Shown here piece by piece: positions 44,723 to 54,564 of a DNA stretch of 64,000 bases (positions within the stretch are counted from its first letter, which is position 1; each line of letters begins with the position of its first letter). The stretch comes from Paenibacillus sp. FJAT-29882. GTDB taxonomy: Bacteria > Bacillota > Bacilli > Bacillales > DSM-1321. The stretch is taken from assembly GCF_001510645.1 (NCBI RefSeq), contig NZ_LMVB01000001.1, positions 2,676,981-2,740,980 of the forward strand. The letters are read 5' to 3'. The notes beneath the pieces are model-generated. The model searched no databases and was not told where the DNA came from. It worked only from the letters and a program-made list of their open reading frames with translations. The position numbers were made by a program, and so were the translations under genes.

Positions 44723-44752
44723 TTGTTCTAATAATTAAAACTTCGTTATAAT
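44723..44752 (+). promoter_or_regulatory. Putative promoter of the PucR-type regulator
   Basis: TTGTTC, 18-bp spacer, TATAAT, about 43 bp upstream of the ATG. Confidence 0.45.
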
Positions 44753-44795
44753 AAAGAATACTTCCCCTGAATACAAACAAGAAAGGTAGTTCATT

Positions 44796-45686
44796 ATGAT
44801 AGAAAAATTACTTAACAAATATCCAAATTCAATTGCTCATAAACAGGATGCTCCTTACGTTGAAAAATACTTTTGGTTTAGAGATGATAATGGCAATGAA
44901 ATCGGGATACCTAAATCAGCCATTACACCTGAAGAGATCAACCTTCTTAGCCTCTTATTCCATACAGACTTTTTCGACGGGCGAAACGATTCTTCGACCA
45001 AACAGCCTTGGAGTGATTTCTTGTTACATAAGAATGGGAAATTGCCCAAAACACGCTGGGAACATGTTCGTTTCACCCACTTTCACTTTGATCACAATGA
45101 CTTTTCTGGTCGTGATTTTGAAGATGCGCTACTGTCATTCGTTTCATCAAATGCTATATTAGTATGGACGAGTGATAAATCTGGATCTTTAATCGAGGGA
45201 AAAACAGAAGATGGTTTAGACAAAGAAGAACTAATGGCCATGCTTTCAACATTGGAAAGTGATTTTTATACAAAGATTGAAATATTCCTAGGCAGCTTTC
45301 ATTTTGTAGATAAAGAGTTAGCCTCTCACTATGAAATGGAAAAGAAATTCTATCCTAAAGCGAAGAATTTTATCCAAAACCGGAAAATGATAGTTCTTGC
45401 TGATCTACTTCCGTTCCTTTTTTTAGAGGGCATAACAGAAGAAGAAAAAAAATGGTTTACTATTGCATTACTCGGCGAGACTTTACTAGATAAAGAATTA
45501 ATTGGTACAGTGAAAACCTATATTGAATGCAATTCAAATGCAAGTTTAGCTGCTAAGAGACTTTATATTCACCGCAACAGTTTGCAATATCGCATCGATA
45601 AATTTATTGATAAAACAGGCCTTGATGTACGAACCTTTAATCATGCATTACCCGCTTATTTACTAATTTTGTTATCAGAATTTTAA
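44796..45686 (+). CDS. PucR/CdaR-type transcriptional regulator
   Basis: A 296-residue protein. The last 60 residues form a PucR-type helix-turn-helix (TYIECNSNASLAAKRLYIHRNSLQYRID), usual for the CdaR/PucR/SdaR group. The N-terminal 200 residues do not show a recognisable sensor domain. It sits 115 bp upstream of an MsmX/UgpC-like ATPase gene, so it is a candidate regulator of that gene. GAAAGG precedes the ATG. Confidence 0.78.
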   Translation: MIEKLLNKYPNSIAHKQDAPYVEKYFWFRDDNGNEIGIPKSAITPEEINLLSLLFHTDFFDGRNDSSTKQPWSDFLLHKNGKLPKTRWEHVRFTHFHFDHNDFSGRDFEDALLSFVSSNAILVWTSDKSGSLIEGKTEDGLDKEELMAMLSTLESDFYTKIEIFLGSFHFVDKELASHYEMEKKFYPKAKNFIQNRKMIVLADLLPFLFLEGITEEEKKWFTIALLGETLLDKELIGTVKTYIECNSNASLAAKRLYIHRNSLQYRIDKFIDKTGLDVRTFNHALPAYLLILLSEF

Positions 45687-45746
45687 ATCTATGGCAACTT
45701 GCATAAAAACATACTATCATTTTTGTGCACCCTGTCTATATTATTT

Positions 45747-45760
45747 TGAATACGCTTCCA
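45747..45760 (+). promoter_or_regulatory. Candidate cre (CcpA) site upstream of msmX
   Basis: TGAATACGCTTCCA matches the catabolite-responsive element consensus TGWNANCGNTNWCA except at two positions. It lies about 40 bp upstream of the msmX start, a position compatible with glucose control. Confidence 0.35.
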
Positions 45761-45801
45761 ATACAATAGATTCATAGACAAGAGATTGGGAGGTTTTATA
45801 A

Positions 45802-46938
45802 ATGGCAGAATTACAATTAGAACATATTTTTAAAATCTACGATAATAAAGTAACGGCTGTAGAAGATTTCAATCTACAAATTGAAGATAAGGAATTTATC
45901 GTTTTCGTAGGACCTTCTGGCTGCGGTAAATCGACAACATTACGTATGATCGCAGGACTTGAAGAAATTTCAAAAGGTGATTTCTACATTGATGGAAAAC
46001 GTGTAAATGATGTTCCACCTAAAGATCGCGATATCGCGATGGTCTTCCAAAACTATGCACTATACCCACATATGTCTGTATATGATAATATGGCATTCGG
46101 GCTAAAACTTCGCAAAATGCCGAAAGCAGAAATTGATCAACGCGTGAAAGATGCGGCGAAAATTCTTGGTCTCGAAGTATACTTGGATCGTAAACCTAAA
46201 GCCCTTTCCGGTGGTCAACGTCAACGTGTTGCCCTTGGTCGTGCAATCGTCCGTGACGCAAAAGTCTTCCTGATGGATGAGCCATTGTCGAACCTTGATG
46301 CTAAGCTACGTGTGCAAATGCGTGCTGAAATTGCAAAACTGCACAAACGCTTAAACACAACAACAATTTATGTTACCCATGACCAAACAGAAGCAATGAC
46401 GATGGCCACACGCCTTGTCGTTATGAAAGACGGTATTATCCAACAAGTTGGTGCTCCTAAAGATGTGTACGAAAGACCTGAAAATGTTTTTGTAGGCGGT
46501 TTCATCGGCTCTCCAGCCATGAACTTCTTAAATGGAAAACTAGAAAATGGTTTTGTTAAAATTGGTGACCAATCTATCGCAGTCCCTGAAGGCAAAATGA
46601 AGCTTCTTCGTGATCAAGGCTATGTAGGAAAAGAGATCATTTTGGGAATTCGCCCTGAAGACTTCCACGATGAGCCTTTATTCATTGAATCTTCTCCAGA
46701 AACGAGAATGAGTGCCCACATTGAAGTAGCTGAGCTAATGGGTGCAGAGTTCATGCTTTACTCTTCACTAGGTGGCCAAGACTTCGTTGCACGTGTTGAT
46801 GCTCGTACAATCGTTCAAGCAGGCGATAATTTGGAAATGGCACTGGATATGAATAAAGCGCATTTCTTCGATGTCGAAACAGAACAACGCATCAGACCTG
46901 TATCGGAATTAAACCAGCTAAAAGAGGCAGTCAGATAA
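45802..46938 (+). CDS. msmX: Multi-sugar ABC transporter ATPase, MsmX/UgpC type
   Basis: A 378-residue ABC ATPase. Walker [10 protein letters not shown] is at about 38-46, signature LSGGQRQRV at about 136, Walker [13 protein letters not shown] at about 155 and H-loop YVTHDQ. A C-terminal TOBE/MalK-like regulatory domain follows. In Bacillus one such ATPase powers many carbohydrate importers whose operons lack their own ATPase. No permease is adjacent here, consistent with that shared role; the Ugp-like binding protein and permease at the right end of the window are candidate clients. It carries a strong GGGAGG, a possible cre site and its own terminator. Confidence 0.92.
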   Translation: MAELQLEHIFKIYDNKVTAVEDFNLQIEDKEFIVFVGPSGCGKSTTLRMIAGLEEISKGDFYIDGKRVNDVPPKDRDIAMVFQNYALYPHMSVYDNMAFGLKLRKMPKAEIDQRVKDAAKILGLEVYLDRKPKALSGGQRQRVALGRAIVRDAKVFLMDEPLSNLDAKLRVQMRAEIAKLHKRLNTTTIYVTHDQTEAMTMATRLVVMKDGIIQQVGAPKDVYERPENVFVGGFIGSPAMNFLNGKLENGFVKIGDQSIAVPEGKMKLLRDQGYVGKEIILGIRPEDFHDEPLFIESSPETRMSAHIEVAELMGAEFMLYSSLGGQDFVARVDARTIVQAGDNLEMALDMNKAHFFDVETEQRIRPVSELNQLKEAVR

Positions 46939-46989
46939 TTTCAGCTTTCCTCTTTTAGAGTGAAAAAGCTATGAAAACTTATAAAGGAG

Positions 46990-47025
46990 CAGTGCATTTC
47001 ACCTATGAAATTGCACTGTTTTTTT
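46990..47025 (+). terminator. Terminator of msmX
   Basis: CAGTGCA-TTTCA/TGAAATTGCACTG stem with one bulge, then a run of seven T. Confidence 0.8.
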
Positions 47026-47213
47026 GTTCTCAATGAACGCTAACTTACACTTAACTCCTTCATTTCTATCTATTTTTAGCCTCTAGTTTATTAAGTAAAC
47101 GGATTAACTCATCCAAACCGACCAAATCTTCAGCCCATAGTAGATATCGCTAACACCGCTTACCCTTTCCCGCCCATTCAATAAAAAAAGTCGCCGAAGC
47201 AATCTTGGCAAAC

Positions 47214-47372
47214 TTATTTATGTCGGCAGTTTTTACATACTTGAATGATGTTTTTTGTTTCCGTTTTATGAGAGTATAATAATTTAATTCTTTTTCGATT
47301 ACACAACGGACAGTCCCCTCGTCCTTTTGAAGGGAGCTTACTTAATGTTTTTCCCCGGTATCTTTTCGCCAT
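47214..47372 (-). CDS. Small zinc-ribbon protein
   Basis: A 52-residue basic protein (MAKRYRGKTLSKLP...) with two Cys pairs, CPLC and CKNC, about 24 residues apart, forming a likely zinc ribbon. GAGGGATGG precedes the chosen ATG; a longer frame to 47456 is possible. I do not recognise a specific family; binding to nucleic acid is plausible from the basic charge. Confidence 0.55.
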   Translation of the reverse strand: MAKRYRGKTLSKLPSKGRGDCPLCNRKRIKLLYSHKTETKNIIQVCKNCRHK

Positions 47373-47568
47373 TTCCATCCATCCCTCATATAAAAATTCA
47401 TCCTTCCCTTTATTTAATGAAGAACTGCAAAGAATATTGTTGGGCATTTTAATCAATTCCCATTTTTTAGGATCTAAATATTTCGTTAGCGCTAAACATA
47501 AGTACCCGTTCGGGTCAGCTTAAATAGATTCAGGATTTCCAGGAACAATCCCTCACAAAAAAAGGGGA

Positions 47569-47601
47569 AATTCGGATATAAGAACATCTTATATCCGAAT
47601 T
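47569..47601. other. Perfect 14-bp palindrome upstream of the EamA transporter gene
   Basis: AATTCGGATATAAG and its exact complement with a 5-nt loop (AACAT), 80 bp before the transporter start and upstream of the minus-strand zinc-ribbon gene. No T run follows on the plus strand, so it is more like an operator or an RNA hairpin than a terminator. Confidence 0.6.
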
Positions 47602-47680
47602 ATTAAAATAGTATACGGAACAAGCTATTACGTTTATAATAGACCAATGGCATTTTGTTAGAGGTACGGTGATGATTTAA

Positions 47681-48553
47681 ATGTTAAAAGCTTATTCTTG
47701 GCTGATTTTATGTGTTGTTGTATGGGGAAGTAATTTTGTCTTTGGTAAGATATTAGTTCAAGATTTCTCCCCAACTATGCTAACTATGCTGAGACTACTG
47801 TTTATTGTCCTAGTGTTAATTGGATTATCTTTGTACAAAAAAGGATTTAGACGTGTGAATAATGTAGATTTGATGTGGCTTTTTGTTTTGGGAGTTATTG
47901 GTGTATTTATTAATCAATGGTCTTTTTTTATGGGATTACAAACAGCTGATCCAACAACATCTGCATTAATTTTAGCTACTACTCCTATTTTAACTAGCTT
48001 TTTAGCCGCTGTATTTTTAAAAGAAAAATTAACGACCCGTATGTTAATGGGTTCCTTTCTTGCGGTCATCGGCATTTATTTTGTTGTAACGAAAGGTAAT
48101 TTATCAACGATTCACATTGATAAAGGATTATTATGGATTGTTGTAACGATGATTACTTTCGCCATTATGATAATTATGACAAGAGTACTCTCGCAAAGAG
48201 TAGACCCTCTTACGATTACTTTATATTCAAATCTTGTTGGATTTATTGTAGCGATCCCATTTGCTTTTTCATTAGACGCTCCAATTCGGATCAGCTTTGA
48301 TATATCTGATTGGGCTTTATTAATCGGAACAGCAGTTATTGTGCATGGCATAGCCACACTTATTTGGAATAATAATATTCGACATGTCGATGCTTCAAAG
48401 GCATCTATATTATCTAATTTAGAGCCCTTTGTCGCCATGGTTACAGGATTCATTTTACTATCCAAACCAATTACCAGTGTAGAATTATTAGGGTCCCTAT
48501 TCATTGTGGGAGGAGTCGTGCTTTCTACTTATCAACGAAAAAAAGCTATTTAA
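47681..48553 (+). CDS. EamA/DMT-family transporter
   Basis: A 290-residue protein with ten hydrophobic segments in two repeated EamA halves (VVWGSNFVFGKILV near the start, LWIVVTMITFAIMIIMTRVLSQ at the start of the second half), the usual drug/metabolite transporter layout. It probably exports a small metabolite; the substrate is unknown. A perfect palindrome lies upstream and two terminator hairpins lie downstream. Confidence 0.87.
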   Translation: MLKAYSWLILCVVVWGSNFVFGKILVQDFSPTMLTMLRLLFIVLVLIGLSLYKKGFRRVNNVDLMWLFVLGVIGVFINQWSFFMGLQTADPTTSALILATTPILTSFLAAVFLKEKLTTRMLMGSFLAVIGIYFVVTKGNLSTIHIDKGLLWIVVTMITFAIMIIMTRVLSQRVDPLTITLYSNLVGFIVAIPFAFSLDAPIRISFDISDWALLIGTAVIVHGIATLIWNNNIRHVDASKASILSNLEPFVAMVTGFILLSKPITSVELLGSLFIVGGVVLSTYQRKKAI

Positions 48554-48556
48554 ACA

Positions 48557-48587
48557 AACTTCTTCTGGTAAGTAACCAGAAGAAGTT
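48557..48587 (+). terminator. Hairpin directly after the EamA gene
   Basis: AACTTCTTCTGGT/ACCAGAAGAAGTT perfect stem, loop AAGTA, 4 bp after the stop codon. No strong T run follows. Confidence 0.6.
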
Positions 48588-48650
48588 GATAGGATTTCTA
48601 ATGATCCTTATGTGTATAGGAGTTATTAAAACACTCAATAGATCACAGTC

Positions 48651-48690
48651 AGATTGTAGTGAAAAGAGATTTTCACTACAATCTTTTTTT
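48651..48690 (+). terminator. Strong terminator between the EamA and GNAT genes
   Basis: AGATTGTAGTGAAAA/TTTTCACTACAATCT perfect stem with a GAGA tetraloop and a T run on the plus strand. Confidence 0.85.
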
Positions 48691-48697
48691 GTTCGCC

Positions 48698-49150
48698 TTA
48701 TAAATCCTGAGATAATCGAACCATATCCCTGCACTGTATACCATTCTCAAAAATGTCTTCTTGATAATGCTTAATAAAAAAGTCCTTATCGATATCAACC
48801 ATTCTAAAGCCACATTTTTGATAAAGTGCTAACTGTCCTATGCTTGAATTCCCAGTACCAACTTCTATTGTTTTATATCCTTTTCGCTTGGCGGATTGAA
48901 CTGCATCCAATACTAACTGCTTCCCTATCCCTCTATGTTGATGCTGTTCTGCTACAGCAACATTCACCAATTCCACCATCTCGGGACGTGTTAGTAGTAG
49001 CACATAAACGCCAATAATTTGTTGATCAATTTCAGCTACAAAACATTCTCCCCTAGCGATATATTGTTCAACCATTTTGCGCGAAGGATCAGCTAATAAC
49101 AATAAATCCATTGGCAGTATTTCATTTACATTTAATTTTCTTATATCCAT
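48698..49150 (-). CDS. GNAT-family N-acetyltransferase
   Basis: A 150-residue acetyltransferase. The acetyl-CoA binding loop reads QHQHRGIGKQLV (Q/RxxGxG/A pattern) at about residues 69-80, preceded by the beta-4 strand ELVNVAV and followed by ALYQKCGFRMVDID. The substrate is unknown. GGAGAG precedes the ATG. It converges with the transporter gene. Confidence 0.85.
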   Translation of the reverse strand: MDIRKLNVNEILPMDLLLLADPSRKMVEQYIARGECFVAEIDQQIIGVYVLLLTRPEMVELVNVAVAEQHQHRGIGKQLVLDAVQSAKRKGYKTIEVGTGNSSIGQLALYQKCGFRMVDIDKDFFIKHYQEDIFENGIQCRDMVRLSQDL

Positions 49151-49234
49151 ATTCTCTCCTCTAATACCCGGCTTTCTCTCTTAAAATGCTAGTAGGTTAA
49201 AAACTTATTCCAAGCTCTGAACACAAAATATCGG

Positions 49235-50263
49235 TTATCCCTCCATATATTCTTCTATTGCTTTCATTACTTGATAAGAACCTGTACATTTGTTTGAAGG
49301 AATTGCAACGATAATCCCGAATTCAGGATATACCGCTGAATGGAAACTCACACCAGGATCATAGCCCATTACATGATATTTGTAGATGGATTGATTCCGT
49401 TTGTTAATCCAAACCCCATACCCGTAATCTACGCCCTCTTTCACATGCATGTGTGAAGTCAAAAGCAAATTCGTATTTGTTTCATTTAATAGCTGAAAAT
49501 TAAATAATGCTTCCCAAAGCTTAATCATGTCCGGAGCAGTAATATAGGCTCCTCCATCTGCACCACCTTGGATAGGAATTGAGTAGACATTCGTTTTCCA
49601 TGTCCCATCCTCATGATCGATGTATCCGTAAGAGGTGTTTTTAGGAAGCTGATCTAAAGAAAAATAACCAGAATCATTCATTCCACATCGTTTAAAAACA
49701 TTCTTTACAACATAGTCTGAAAAAGAATAGCCTGTTTGTTGCTCAACAATCAACCCTAGAACTATGAATGCAGCATTATTATAATGAAATTTCTCTCCAG
49801 GCTTGAACAACATGTTGCCATTTTGGAAAAGTGGTAGAAAATCTTTTAAACTTTTTAATAGATACATAGGTGTTGTCTTCCAAAGATCTTCAAAGTCAGC
49901 CATTATCTCTTCATCAAAATAGTCTGGAATTCCTGAGCTATGTGTTAAGAGATGGTGGATCAATACATTTTCATTAAAATGAGGGAATTCTATATCCAAA
50001 CAGTCTTTAAGTCGTGTATCAAAAGATAATTGGCCATTTTCAACTAATTGGCAGATCGCAATTGCAGTAAACAACTTACAACCTGAAGCGATGCTAAAGC
50101 GTGTATGAACGGTATTCAGCTGTTCATCCACCCGATTGGCAAAACCAGATGCTGACTCCAAAATCACTTCCGTTTTATCCTTAACTATGACAACTCCAGA
50201 AAAATCCTCATTGTTCAAGAGCTTTTCAATCGATGTATTAATCTTTAAATCTCTATTCTTCAT
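49235..50263 (-). CDS. Beta-lactamase-fold serine hydrolase
   Basis: A 342-residue protein of the class C beta-lactamase/esterase superfamily. The catalytic SxxK is SGCK at 60-63, YxN is YNN at 161-163, and a late HVMGYDPG fits the third motif. No signal peptide is seen, so it is probably cytosolic and more likely an esterase or peptidase than an antibiotic resistance enzyme. Confidence 0.83.
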   Translation of the reverse strand: MKNRDLKINTSIEKLLNNEDFSGVVIVKDKTEVILESASGFANRVDEQLNTVHTRFSIASGCKLFTAIAICQLVENGQLSFDTRLKDCLDIEFPHFNENVLIHHLLTHSSGIPDYFDEEIMADFEDLWKTTPMYLLKSLKDFLPLFQNGNMLFKPGEKFHYNNAAFIVLGLIVEQQTGYSFSDYVVKNVFKRCGMNDSGYFSLDQLPKNTSYGYIDHEDGTWKTNVYSIPIQGGADGGAYITAPDMIKLWEALFNFQLLNETNTNLLLTSHMHVKEGVDYGYGVWINKRNQSIYKYHVMGYDPGVSFHSAVYPEFGIIVAIPSNKCTGSYQVMKAIEEYMEG

Positions 50264-50410
50264 CTTCTACACCACCATCTAATAATTTGCCTTTAATTAT
50301 TAAATTTCGCTTGTATATTTTTCTGGTAATCATTCCAACACATTGCACTTCACTATTTTACCTTTATACCAAAAAAAATTGCTAATAAATAGCAATTTTT
50401 TCATATCATT

Positions 50411-52156
50411 TTAGTTTTCAATGCATGGGATGACCGGTAACAAAATATGAGAGGAGTACTCTTCATTGTGATAAATGGTTTGGTTAGCTATCTGATACTT
50501 TGTGGCTTCCAACATCGTTGTACCATTGTTAAAGTTCACATCGAAGCGCGGAAAGTTACTGGACGAAATTTCCACTCTTATTTGGTGGCCAGGCAGAAAC
50601 ACATTACTTGTTGCCCATAAATCGATCTCATATTGAACGACTTCATCATTTATGTCTTCTTCCTGCTTCTGTCCATTTCGATACGTCGTACGAACAATAC
50701 CATCTGTTAAATTATAAGCTCTTCCATCGGGCATAACGTCGATTAATTTCGCGGTAAAGTCCGTGTCTTGCGCATCTGTTTTTGCCCAAAGCTTCACTTT
50801 GATTGGGCCTGTCACTTCAAGTGCTCGCTCTAAAGGCTCTGATGTATAAACTAATACATCATCTCTTTTTTCAATTTCTCGCTGATCAAGAGGTCCCAAC
50901 GTGTTAACACCGGAAAACAAGGTTGCTCCCCCATTTGATGGAACTGGATTCGCAGGATCATACACAAATGTATCGACTCGTTCATTTTCCGGCTTTTCAA
51001 ACCTTAAACGTCCATCACCAAAGCGAGTATTTGCTCCCCCCTCACTATGTAAATAAAAAGGAGTATACTTTGTTCGAGCTAACGGCCATTCATTTTCACT
51101 ACGCCACTTATTAATCCCCATAACAAACAATTTAATCGGCGCCTCTTCAAACACAGTCGAATTCTTGTCTTTTAACCAATGATCAAACCATCGAATATGT
51201 AAATTAGTCAAGTCTTCTTTTTGATCAATCCAATCGCCAGATGCATGAATGCCAAAAGACCTTTCACCTAGTACAGAACTAAATAAACCGTGTCCCCATG
51301 GACCAATAATTAATTTTTGATCGGACTCCACCATGTCACTCAACTTCGTATAATTTTGAAGCGTTGCTTGTAAAAAGTTATCATACCAGCCAGCAATATG
51401 ATAAGCCGGAACTTCGATATTGTGATATTTGTTTGTAATATTCACTCGATCCCATTGATCTTCACTCCATGTATCACCAACAAGATCATAAAAGAAGCCA
51501 GCTACTCCTAGCTCTTTGAGTGGAGGCCAATCCTGAATTGGCTTGTAATGATACCATTCTTCTATCTGGTTGTCATATTCCGCCATTTTCTCCATCATCT
51601 CAGCATACTTTTTCGGATCTTTATATTTTCGACTAATCTGATCTGGTGCGACTGATTGAAGTGCCCATGTTTCTGAAGAACCGACCAAGAACTTCCCACC
51701 CTTTTCTACTGTGTTCTCACGCCAGTCATATAACGTCATGGCAGGGGCAATCGCATGCAAATGTGGTGGTCGTTCCGTAGCAGCCAGCAACTGCGTAAAG
51801 CCATAATAGGACAAACCAAACATCCCCACTTTTCCATTTGAAAAAGAGAGTTTTGCCGCCCATTCCACCGTATCATATCCATCTTCGGCTTCATGTAAAA
51901 ATGGGACAAAATTGCCTTCAGATGCAAAGCGTCCTCTGACATCCTGAACAATGACTACATATCCATTTTGTACCATCCGGTTTGTATCGAGATACCGATG
52001 TGAATACATAGGCAAAGCTTTATTATAAGGCAGTCGGGTCAGCAGAACCGGAAAAGTTCCTTCCTTATTAGGGCGATAAATGTCTGCATATAGAACCGTA
52101 CCATCCCGTAACGTACAAGGAACATCTTTCTCTAGTAAAATTTGTACAATAGTCAC
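50411..52156 (-). CDS. CocE/NonD-family alpha/beta hydrolase (X-Pro dipeptidyl peptidase S15-like)
   Basis: A 581-residue hydrolase. The N-terminal S15 domain has RDGTVLYADIYRP, VQDVRGRFASEG (oxyanion side) and the nucleophile elbow GLSYYGF with Ser near residue 116; a C-terminal jelly-roll domain (SGPIKVKLWAKTDAQDTDF onward) is typical. Members cleave acyl or proline-linked bonds. GTG 52156 is preferred (AAAGGAGG upstream); a longer frame to 52276 reaches back almost to the opuCD stop and has no family support. It lies about 100 bp downstream of the opuC-type operon. Confidence 0.85.
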   Translation of the reverse strand: MTIVQILLEKDVPCTLRDGTVLYADIYRPNKEGTFPVLLTRLPYNKALPMYSHRYLDTNRMVQNGYVVIVQDVRGRFASEGNFVPFLHEAEDGYDTVEWAAKLSFSNGKVGMFGLSYYGFTQLLAATERPPHLHAIAPAMTLYDWRENTVEKGGKFLVGSSETWALQSVAPDQISRKYKDPKKYAEMMEKMAEYDNQIEEWYHYKPIQDWPPLKELGVAGFFYDLVGDTWSEDQWDRVNITNKYHNIEVPAYHIAGWYDNFLQATLQNYTKLSDMVESDQKLIIGPWGHGLFSSVLGERSFGIHASGDWIDQKEDLTNLHIRWFDHWLKDKNSTVFEEAPIKLFVMGINKWRSENEWPLARTKYTPFYLHSEGGANTRFGDGRLRFEKPENERVDTFVYDPANPVPSNGGATLFSGVNTLGPLDQREIEKRDDVLVYTSEPLERALEVTGPIKVKLWAKTDAQDTDFTAKLIDVMPDGRAYNLTDGIVRTTYRNGQKQEEDINDEVVQYEIDLWATSNVFLPGHQIRVEISSSNFPRFDVNFNNGTTMLEATKYQIANQTIYHNEEYSSHILLPVIPCIEN

Positions 52157-52256
52157 ATGAGTTCCTCCTTTTTCCTCTCTAAGATCTTGTTCAAAAAGGC
52201 TGGTAAAAAGTTTACAATTTCTTCGTCGCTCATTAATGACATTCTGTTCAGAAAGG

Positions 52257-52940
52257 CTATACTGCAAGCTCTTCAACTTGCTTTACGGTACCCTTTCTCT
52301 TTTTCATGGGTGATAACTTTCGTTCTATCCAACCCATCACAACATCAGCGATAACGGCCATCAATGCAGTAGGGATTGCCCCTGCTAAAATAATCGCAGT
52401 CCCATCTGTAGCATTTGTTCCTCGTAAAATGATATCACCTAATCCGCCAGCACCAATGAACGTACCAATGGTCGCAATACCTATTGTAATAACTAAAGCA
52501 GTTCGTAATCCTGCCATTATAACTGACAAAGCAAGTGGGAGCTCAACCAGTCGTAACACTTGTAACTTGGTCATCCCCATCGCTTTCCCGGACTCTAGTA
52601 AAGCATGATCAACATTTCGAATGCCGGTATACGTGTTTTTTATAATTGGTAAAAGGGAATAGAGAAACAGAGCAAACACAACTGTATTCGTTCCAAGTCC
52701 CATTACCAACATGAGCACAGCTAACATGGCCAATGCCGGGATCGTTTGGATAATGTTTGCTAAAGACATGACCCAGACACTTAACTTATGGTATCTGGCA
52801 ATTAAAATTCCAACCGGTATTGCGACGATCGCTGCTAAAATCACACCATAAGCAGCCATTAAAAAATGCCGATAAAATTGTTCCCATACATATCCCGCAT
52901 TTTGAGAATAATAATATATAACCTCCTGTATCGTTTCCAT
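52257..52940 (-). CDS. opuCD: Osmoprotectant ABC transporter permease OpuCD-like
   Basis: A 227-residue permease with five or six membrane segments and the BPD-transport EAA-type loop (ALLESGKAMGMTKLQVLRLVELPLAL). It is the last gene of an OpuC-type operon (ATPase, permease, binding protein, permease), matching the gene order of B. subtilis opuCA-CB-CC-CD. The start at 52940 follows AGGGGGGTGA. It would transport glycine betaine, carnitine or related quaternary amines. Confidence 0.9.
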   Translation of the reverse strand: METIQEVIYYYSQNAGYVWEQFYRHFLMAAYGVILAAIVAIPVGILIARYHKLSVWVMSLANIIQTIPALAMLAVLMLVMGLGTNTVVFALFLYSLLPIIKNTYTGIRNVDHALLESGKAMGMTKLQVLRLVELPLALSVIMAGLRTALVITIGIATIGTFIGAGGLGDIILRGTNATDGTAIILAGAIPTALMAVIADVVMGWIERKLSPMKKRKGTVKQVEELAV

Positions 52941-52958
52941 CAATAGTCACCCCCCTAA

Positions 52959-53876
<918 letters not shown>

Positions 53877-53891
53877 TCATGTTCCCCCTTC

Positions 53892-54545
53892 CTAAACAGC
53901 TTCTTTCATTTTTCTAATTCCCTTAGGTGTTACTTTTTCTTCAATACGACCTAAGAGAAGATCAACCAATAAGGCTAAAATTGTAACCGGAACCGCTCCA
54001 GCCACAATGAATTCGGCTTGGTATAAGCTAAGACCACTAAATATGTAATCACCTAGTCCACCAGCTCCGATATAAGCTGCTAAAGTTGCCCAACCAATTA
54101 AATATACAGTGGACAAACGAATACCTGCCATAATAATAGGAATGGCTAGTGGCACTTCAACGTAACGGATACGTTCCCATCCAGTCATACCCATCCCGCG
54201 TCCTGCTTCTAGCAAACTACGTTTAACACCATTGATACCTGTATATGTGTTCCTCAAGATAGGTAGGACTGAATAGAAAAATAAAGCGATAATAGCTGGA
54301 ACTTTACCAACGCCTAGAATTGGAATAAAAAAGGCTAAAATTGCAAAACTCGGAAATGTTTGAATAACGCCTAAAATCCCCATCACAAAGCCGGCACCTT
54401 TTGGAAAACGAGTTAGTGCAACCCCAAGTGGAACAGCTATAATGATCCCTAATAGTGCCGCAATTAATGATATATATAAATGTTCCCAAGTTTTAAATAA
54501 CATTTCGCCGCCATAATTAGTAAAAAATTCGATAATACGATTCAT
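53892..54545 (-). CDS. opuCB: Osmoprotectant ABC transporter permease OpuCB-like
   Basis: A 217-residue permease, paralogous to OpuCD. The EAA loop reads [26 protein letters not shown] and [12 protein letters not shown] is near the C-terminal third. GGAGGGAGAGG precedes ATG 54545. It is the second gene of the operon, 19 bp downstream of the ATPase gene. Confidence 0.9.
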   Translation of the reverse strand: MNRIIEFFTNYGGEMLFKTWEHLYISLIAALLGIIIAVPLGVALTRFPKGAGFVMGILGVIQTFPSFAILAFFIPILGVGKVPAIIALFFYSVLPILRNTYTGINGVKRSLLEAGRGMGMTGWERIRYVEVPLAIPIIMAGIRLSTVYLIGWATLAAYIGAGGLGDYIFSGLSLYQAEFIVAGAVPVTILALLVDLLLGRIEEKVTPKGIRKMKEAV

Positions 54546-54564
54546 CACCTCTCCCTCCTTTCAA

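Noticed and set aside
48112-48504. 130-codon frame antisense to the EamA gene
   Set aside because: Shadow of a hydrophobic coding region on the other strand; no ribosome site.
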